Of a stretch of 9,828 nucleotides of DNA, positions 6,312-9,828 are shown in pieces. Both the position numbers and the translations under genes were made by a program. This stretch comes from an uncultured Eubacteriales bacterium (GTDB taxonomy: Bacteria; Bacillota; Clostridia; Oscillospirales; Oscillospiraceae), in contig URLT01000071.1 of assembly GCA_900548795.1 (NCBI GenBank), positions 1-9,828 of the forward strand, read 5' to 3'. Each line of letters begins with the position of its first letter. The stretch's first letter is position 1. The notes beneath the pieces were generated by a model that ran no database searches, had not been told where the DNA came from, and saw nothing but the letters and a program-made list of their open reading frames with translations.

Positions 6312-7712
6312 TTATTTTTCCCCGTACAGGCTCCACGTGGTCGAGCCCGTGACGGTCACGTTCAAAAACCGGCCGATCAGCTCGTCGCCGCCGTCGAGGC
6401 GAACCAGACGGCCGCCGTCGGTGCGGGCGGTGAGCTTGTCTCCGTCGCGCCCGTCGACCAGCACGCGCATCGTTTTGCCGACGTACTCGCGGTGCTTTTC
6501 CTCGGAAATGCGGTTTTGCAGAGCGCAGAGGCGGTCGAAGCGCTGATTTTTCTCGGCGCGGGGCGTCGGGTCGTCCATGGACGCCGCAGGCGTTCCGGCG
6601 CGCGGCGAGAAGATGAAGGTGAACAGCGCGTCGTAGCGCACGCGCTCGATGAGCTTCAGCGTGTCCTCGAATTCCGCCTCCGTCTCGCCGGGGAAGCCGA
6701 CGATCACGTCGCTCGTGAGCACCAGCTCGGGCATCAGGCTGCGGCCGTAGTCGACCAGCTCGAGATACTGCGCGGCGGTATAGCGCCGGTTCATCGCGTG
6801 CAGCACGCGGTCGTTGCCGGACTGGAAGGGCAGATGAAGCTGCTTGCAGATCTTGTCGTATTTGGCCATCGTGTCAAAGAGCTTGCGCCCGGCGTCCTTC
6901 GGGTGGGACGTCATGAAGCGCAGGCGGAACTCGCCGTCCAGCTCGGCCACGGCGGCCAGCAGATCGGCAAAGTCCACGCCGCAGTCGAGATCCTTGCCGT
7001 AGGAATTCACGTTCTGCCCGAGGAGCGTCAGTTCCTTATAGCCCTGCGCGATCAGCGCGCGGCATTCGTCGAGCACGTCCTGCGGACGGCGCGAGCGCTC
7101 GCGGCCGCGCACATAGGGCACGATGCAGTAGGAGCAGAAGTTGTTGCAGCCGTACATGACCGAGACCCACGCCTTGAGCGGGTTGGTGCGCACGACGGGA
7201 ATGCCCTCGGCGATCGCCCCGGCGGAGTCCTCCACGGAGAACACGCGCTTTTTGCCCGTCAGCACGCGCAGTAGGATCGACGGGAACTGCCAGAGCTGAT
7301 GCGTGGAGAACACGGCGTCGACATAGGGATAGGAATTCTTCACGCGCTCGACCACGGCGGGCTGCCCCATCATGCAGCCGCAGAGGAAGATCTTCTGGCG
7401 CGGGTGGCGGCGCTTCGTGTGCACGAGCGCGCCGACGTTGCCGAACACGCGCTGCTCGGCGTGCTCGCGAATGGCGCAGGTGTTGAAGATCACGGCGTCG
7501 GCGCCCTCGGCCGAGTCGGTCAGGCCGTAGCCCGCAGCCTCGAGCATCCCGCGGAGCTGCTCGGAATCGGCCTCGTTCTGCTGGCAGCCGTAGGTCTCGA
7601 CGTAGGCAGTCGGCGTGACGCCCTGCGCCGCCCAATAATCGCGGATCTCGGCGCAGAGCTGCTGCTGCCGTTCGATCTGCTCCGGCGTGATTCGAGTGGT
7701 TTTGCTGTTCAA
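6312..7712 (-). CDS. miaB: tRNA-2-methylthio-N6-dimethylallyladenosine synthase MiaB
   Basis: A 466-residue radical SAM methylthiotransferase that adds a methylthio group to C2 of isopentenyladenosine at position 37 of tRNAs reading U-starting codons. The N-terminal domain shows three auxiliary-cluster cysteines: C43 in ETYGCQQNEADSE, C79 in FNTCAIREHAEQRVFG and C113 in CGCMMGQ. The radical SAM cluster is C189, C193 and C196 in MYGCNNFCSYCIVPYVRGRE. SRRPQDVLDE, LLGQNVNSYG and SDVIVGFPGETE are family stretches, and the last 70 or so residues fit a TRAM RNA-binding domain. It starts at TTG (7712); GGAGG lies 8 bases upstream, while a nearer ATG (7719) is out of frame. It is probably the first gene of a miaB-mutS-hemZ operon driven by the promoter at 7752-7780. 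Confidence 0.95.
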   Translation of the reverse strand: MNSKTTRITPEQIERQQQLCAEIRDYWAAQGVTPTAYVETYGCQQNEADSEQLRGMLEAAGYGLTDSAEGADAVIFNTCAIREHAEQRVFGNVGALVHTKRRHPRQKIFLCGCMMGQPAVVERVKNSYPYVDAVFSTHQLWQFPSILLRVLTGKKRVFSVEDSAGAIAEGIPVVRTNPLKAWVSVMYGCNNFCSYCIVPYVRGRERSRRPQDVLDECRALIAQGYKELTLLGQNVNSYGKDLDCGVDFADLLAAVAELDGEFRLRFMTSHPKDAGRKLFDTMAKYDKICKQLHLPFQSGNDRVLHAMNRRYTAAQYLELVDYGRSLMPELVLTSDVIVGFPGETEAEFEDTLKLIERVRYDALFTFIFSPRAGTPAASMDDPTPRAEKNQRFDRLCALQNRISEEKHREYVGKTMRVLVDGRDGDKLTARTDGGRLVRLDGGDELIGRFLNVTVTGSTTWSLYGEK

Positions 7713-7725
7713 AGGGCATTCCTCC
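7713..7725 (-). promoter_or_regulatory. Ribosome binding site fixing a TTG start for miaB
   Basis: GGAGG (7725-7721 on the minus strand) is 8 bases before TTG (7712-7710), an ideal spacing. The ATG at 7719-7717 is only one base after GGAGG and opens a different frame that encodes an arginine-rich shadow of miaB, so it is rejected as the start. Confidence 0.7.
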
Positions 7726-7751
7726 GCATTTTATTTCATGATATTTTATCT

Positions 7752-7780
7752 ATTGTAACAGCATTTCCGGCGATTTTCAA
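7752..7780 (-). promoter_or_regulatory. Predicted sigma-A-type promoter of miaB
   Basis: On the minus strand TTGAAA (7780-7775) and TACAAT (7757-7752) are separated by exactly 17 bases; each box matches consensus at 5 of 6 positions. Transcription would start near 7745, leaving a leader of about 33 bases that carries the miaB ribosome binding site. The surrounding 7731-7780 stretch is AT-rich compared with the genes. Confidence 0.65.
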
Positions 7781-7788
7781 GAGCAGAA

Positions 7789-7800
7789 TCCGCCGGCGGA
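7789..7800. repeat. 12-base perfect palindrome between the divergent promoters
   Basis: TCCGCCGGCGGA is identical to its reverse complement. It lies just upstream of the miaB -35 box and next to a run of seven A. It could be a protein-binding site or chance GC-rich symmetry; no known operator is recognised. Confidence 0.35.
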
Positions 7801-7828
7801 AAAAAACCTGACGAAATCTGCCGTCAGG
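7800..7828 (-). terminator. Terminator-like hairpin (or operator) between miaB and hprK promoters
   Basis: CCTGACG (7807-7813) and CGTCAGG (7822-7828) form a perfect 7-base-pair stem with an 8-base loop. Read on the minus strand, the stem is followed directly by seven T (7806-7800), the form of an intrinsic terminator for leftward transcription. No leftward gene lies just upstream, so it would stop antisense transcripts from the hprK region before they reach the miaB promoter. Alternatively, the inverted repeat is an operator serving the divergent promoters; it ends 3 bases before the hprK -35 box. Confidence 0.5.
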
Positions 7829-7831
7829 CGG

Positions 7832-7860
7832 TTGCACAACGGCCGCAATTCGTCTATAAT
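7832..7860 (+). promoter_or_regulatory. Predicted sigma-A-type promoter of hprK
   Basis: TTGCAC (7832-7837) and a perfect TATAAT (7855-7860) are 17 bases apart. The -35 box is weak (3 of 6). Transcription would start near 7867, giving a leader of about 28 bases with AAGGGAG (7877-7883) upstream of the hprK ATG. Confidence 0.6.
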
Positions 7861-7894
7861 GAAGGAAGAAAACAGGAAGGGAGCGCAACGCGTC

Positions 7895-8839
7895 ATGAAT
7901 GCCTACAGCGTCCGCATCAAGCAGGTGGTTGAGCAGTTCAACCTGACCGTGCTCCACGCGTCGACGGATTTCGAGAGCGTGGAGGTTCTGGTCGAGGAGG
8001 TCAGCCGCCCCGGCCTGCAGCTTGCCGGCTTTTTCCACCATTTCGAGCCGCTGCGTCTGCAGGTCATCGGCAACGTCGAGTCGTCCTTTATCAACGAGCT
8101 GTCGCACGAGCGCCTGCTGGAGGTGTTCAGCGAGCTGTTCTCCAAAAAGGTTCCGGCGCTGATCTTCGCCCGCAACATTGAGCCAAAGCCCGAGTGCCTC
8201 GAAATGGCAAAAAAATACGACGTCACCGTGCTGCGGTGCGTCGAATCGACCTCCTATATCGTCTCGTCGCTCATCACCTACCTCAAGGGCGCCCTCGCCC
8301 CGCGCATCACGCGCCACGGCGTGCTCGTCGAGGTCTATGGCGAGGGGCTGCTGCTGATGGGCGAGAGCGGCATCGGCAAGAGCGAGGCCGCCGCCGAGCT
8401 GCTCAAGCGCGGCCACCGTCTGATCTCGGACGACGCCGTCGAGATCCGCAAGGTCACGGACAACACCCTCATGGGCACCTCGCCCGAGCTGATCCGCAAC
8501 TATATCGAGATCCGCGGCATCGGCGTCATCAACGTGGCCAAGCTCTTCGGCATGGCCGCCATCAAAACCGAGACGGCGATCGACCAGGTCATCAACATCG
8601 TCCCGTGGAGCAACGACCAGATGTTCGACCGCCTCGGGCTGGAGGAGCAGCACATGGATCTTCTGGGCGTGAAGGTTCCGGCGATCACCATTCCGGTCAA
8701 GCCCGGCAGAAATCTGGCGATCATTCTCGAGATCGCGGCGATGAACAGCCGTCAGAAAAAAATGGGCTATAACGCCGCCGCCGAATTCACCGAGCAGCTC
8801 AACCGCCACTTTGACGAGCAAAACGGACACCGATTCTGA
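7895..8839 (+). CDS. hprK: HPr kinase/phosphorylase
   Basis: A 314-residue protein, normal length for the family. It phosphorylates the phosphocarrier HPr (and Crh where present) on Ser46 and also removes the phosphate, linking sugar status to catabolite repression and sugar uptake in Bacillota. The N-terminal domain spans about 1-130. The kinase domain has the conserved H141, a P-loop GESGIGKS (156-163), RGHRLISDDAVEI (172-184), and the family signature EIRGIGVINVAKLFG (205-219) with E205 and R207. The ATG at 7895 is chosen because the family N-terminus begins there; the frame is open back to 7832, but that would place the start inside the promoter. The ribosome binding site spacing (11 bases) is slightly long. 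A small zinc-ribbon gene follows after 20 bases, probably in the same transcript. Confidence 0.95.
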   Translation: MNAYSVRIKQVVEQFNLTVLHASTDFESVEVLVEEVSRPGLQLAGFFHHFEPLRLQVIGNVESSFINELSHERLLEVFSELFSKKVPALIFARNIEPKPECLEMAKKYDVTVLRCVESTSYIVSSLITYLKGALAPRITRHGVLVEVYGEGLLLMGESGIGKSEAAAELLKRGHRLISDDAVEIRKVTDNTLMGTSPELIRNYIEIRGIGVINVAKLFGMAAIKTETAIDQVINIVPWSNDQMFDRLGLEEQHMDLLGVKVPAITIPVKPGRNLAIILEIAAMNSRQKKMGYNAAAEFTEQLNRHFDEQNGHRF

Positions 8840-8859
8840 TTTTTTGGGGGGGATTTTCC

Positions 8860-9105
8860 ATGATCTGCGAGCATTGCGGCGCGCAAATGCCCGACCGGGC
8901 AAAATTCTGCACCGAGTGCGGCGCCGACCTCTCCGGCGTCTCCGACGGCGCGCAGGAGGAGCCGGCGGTGGAGGCCGAGCCCGCGCAGGAGGTCATCGAG
9001 CCGAACGGCAGCCCGAACCGGCATCTGCTTCTGGGGCTGCTCCTGTGCGGCGTCGTGCTGCTGCTGGCCGTGCTGATGCTGCTGGTCTACGGCCTCGGCC
9101 GCTGA
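8860..9105 (+). CDS. Small zinc-ribbon protein with C-terminal membrane anchor
   Basis: An 81-residue protein. An N-terminal zinc ribbon has two CxxC pairs, C3/C6 and C17/C20, in the zinc-ribbon pattern (CEHCGAQMPDRAKFCTECGA). An acidic, proline- and glutamate-rich linker spans about 26-50. A single hydrophobic segment (about 55-79) ends only a couple of residues from the C-terminus. This suggests a tail-anchored protein with the metal-binding head in the cytoplasm. There is no signal peptide and no catalytic motif, and the function is unknown. The gene starts 20 bases after hprK and ends just before a strong hairpin, so it is the last gene of the hprK unit. The start ATG lies 7 bases after a run of seven G that forms the ribosome binding site. 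Such domains are common in clostridia as parts of larger proteins, so the link to HPr kinase may be positional only. Confidence 0.8.
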   Translation: MICEHCGAQMPDRAKFCTECGADLSGVSDGAQEEPAVEAEPAQEVIEPNGSPNRHLLLGLLLCGVVLLLAVLMLLVYGLGR

Positions 9106-9120
9106 CACAAACGGACAAGC

Positions 9121-9165
9121 ACCGGGGGCGCGGAGGTGAGCCAAGCTCACCTCCGCGCCCCCGGT
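9121..9165. terminator. Long GC-rich hairpin terminator between convergent genes
   Basis: Two perfectly complementary 21-base arms (9121-9141 and 9145-9165) enclose the three-base loop CAA. It begins 15 bases after the stop of the zinc-ribbon gene and lies between that gene and the oppositely oriented nitroreductase gene, so it probably ends transcription from the left and may do so from both sides. The T-tract is weak on the rightward side (CGGTTTATT) and nearly absent on the leftward side, so efficiency is uncertain. The stretch from 9166 to 9246 holds nothing else I recognise. Confidence 0.75.
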
Positions 9166-9246
9166 CGGTTTATTCGGTTGGCGCGCCGGCGCACGCAAGC
9201 CCTGATCGTCGTTTCATACTGATTCTGATTCTTGATTGAATCCGTA

Positions 9247-9762
9247 TTACAGAAGCCTCACGCGCTCGGACAGCGGCTTTTTCGGCCTCTGCGTGACCGG
9301 CTCGAGCGGACGACCGAACGGGATGACCGTGCGCGGCGTCTCGTCGTCCGGGATGTGCAGCAGTGCGCGGACGCGTGCGGCGTGATCCTCCAGCTTCATC
9401 ATGCCGTCCATCCAGACCCCGGCATAGCCCGAGGCGGTGATGGCCAGCAGCAGGTTTTCCACAGCGGCGGCGTAGTCCTCAGTGGCAAACTGCAGGCCGT
9501 GCTCCCCGCCGCGCACGACCCTCGAGGTCACGACGAGCACCACCGGCGCGGTCTGCATGGCCTTGGTCGGGAAGATCTCCGCCAGCTTCGCGCGCAGGGC
9601 GGCATCCGTCACGGCGTAAAACGTCGTGGTTTGCAGGTTATAGCCCGAGGGGGCGCGCACGCCGGCCTCAAGGATCCGCGCAAGCGCCTCCTGTCCGACG
9701 GCCTCCTGCGCAAACGCGCCGCGGTAGCTCCCGCGATTTTTTACGGCTTCAAAGAAATCCAT
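9247..9762 (-). CDS. Nitroreductase-family FMN oxidoreductase
   Basis: A 171-residue protein, at the short end of the family. Features are the N-terminal FMN phosphate-binding pattern R10-G-S12-Y-R14, APSGYNLQ (37-44), the helix EDYAAAVENLLLAITASGYAGVWMDG (95-120), and a C-terminal IPFGRP plus PKKPLSERV ending. Members are cytosolic FMN enzymes, usually dimers, that use NAD(P)H to reduce nitro compounds, quinones or other acceptors. The physiological substrate cannot be read from the sequence. The ATG at 9762 has a good AAAGGAG ribosome binding site 8 bases upstream. The gene is convergent with the hprK unit. I see no convincing promoter in the 66 bases available upstream. Confidence 0.85.
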   Translation of the reverse strand: MDFFEAVKNRGSYRGAFAQEAVGQEALARILEAGVRAPSGYNLQTTTFYAVTDAALRAKLAEIFPTKAMQTAPVVLVVTSRVVRGGEHGLQFATEDYAAAVENLLLAITASGYAGVWMDGMMKLEDHAARVRALLHIPDDETPRTVIPFGRPLEPVTQRPKKPLSERVRLL

Positions 9763-9828
9763 TCAAAACGCTCCTTTCGTCCTTTTTCTTCACGATAGCG
9801 CAAAAATATGAACATTTCTACCGCTTGC

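Noticed and set aside
4065..7274. A 1069-codon open frame on the plus strand opposite mutS and miaB
   Set aside because: Both genes beneath it have complete family motifs in the minus strand. The plus-strand product is a low-complexity, Ala/Arg/His/Leu-rich shadow with no recognisable domain, as expected from codon bias in GC-rich genes.
7832..7894. A 21-residue N-terminal extension of hprK
   Set aside because: It would start in the -35 box, upstream of the predicted transcription start, and the conserved N-terminus begins at 7895.
7736..8902. A 388-codon minus-strand frame opposite hprK
   Set aside because: hprK has all family signatures on the plus strand; the antisense frame runs across the promoter region and has shadow composition.
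9234..9242. GATTGAATC near the nitroreductase stop, resembling the inner end of the element's terminal repeat
   Set aside because: Only nine bases match and the similarity stops on both sides; chance is a sufficient explanation.

Overview
The window looks like ordinary chromosomal sequence from a GC-rich member of the Bacillota, most likely an Oscillospirales-type clostridium. This rests on HPr kinase/phosphorylase, a HemZ-type radical SAM protein, a SpoVB/YtgP-type flippase, an MtaD-type deaminase, the miaB-mutS gene order and strong AGGAGG-like ribosome binding sites. The species assignment is inference; no rRNA or other species marker is present.

Layout: the left three quarters (about 1-7712) read leftward on the minus strand. 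In transcription order they are miaB (tRNA methylthiotransferase), mutS (mismatch repair) and hemZ (radical SAM), tightly packed as one operon. A 275-base gap follows, and then mtaD (methylthioadenosine/S-adenosylhomocysteine deaminase) and the start of a SpoVB-like flippase that runs off the left edge. At about 7713-7894 a divergent promoter region separates miaB from a rightward pair: hprK (carbon catabolite control) and a small zinc-ribbon membrane protein. That pair ends at a very long GC-rich hairpin (9121-9165). A nitroreductase-family gene faces it from the right edge on the minus strand.

The most notable non-genic feature is a roughly 230-base imperfect palindrome at 1996-2225, between hemZ and mtaD. 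It has 18-base terminal inverted repeats, is flanked by a 4-base direct repeat (ATAG), and its right arm is duplicated in tandem (two 71-base copies). It looks like a small non-autonomous, MITE-like element. Its left end appears to supply the -35 box of the mtaD promoter, while the -10 box straddles the target-site duplication.

I found no defence system, phage, CRISPR array, RNA gene or plainly new multi-gene system. Most genes are housekeeping. The points worth a second look are the repeat element and its hybrid promoter, the divergent regulatory region, the small zinc-ribbon membrane protein after hprK, and the out-of-frame ATGs sitting between the ribosome binding site and the TTG start of two genes.
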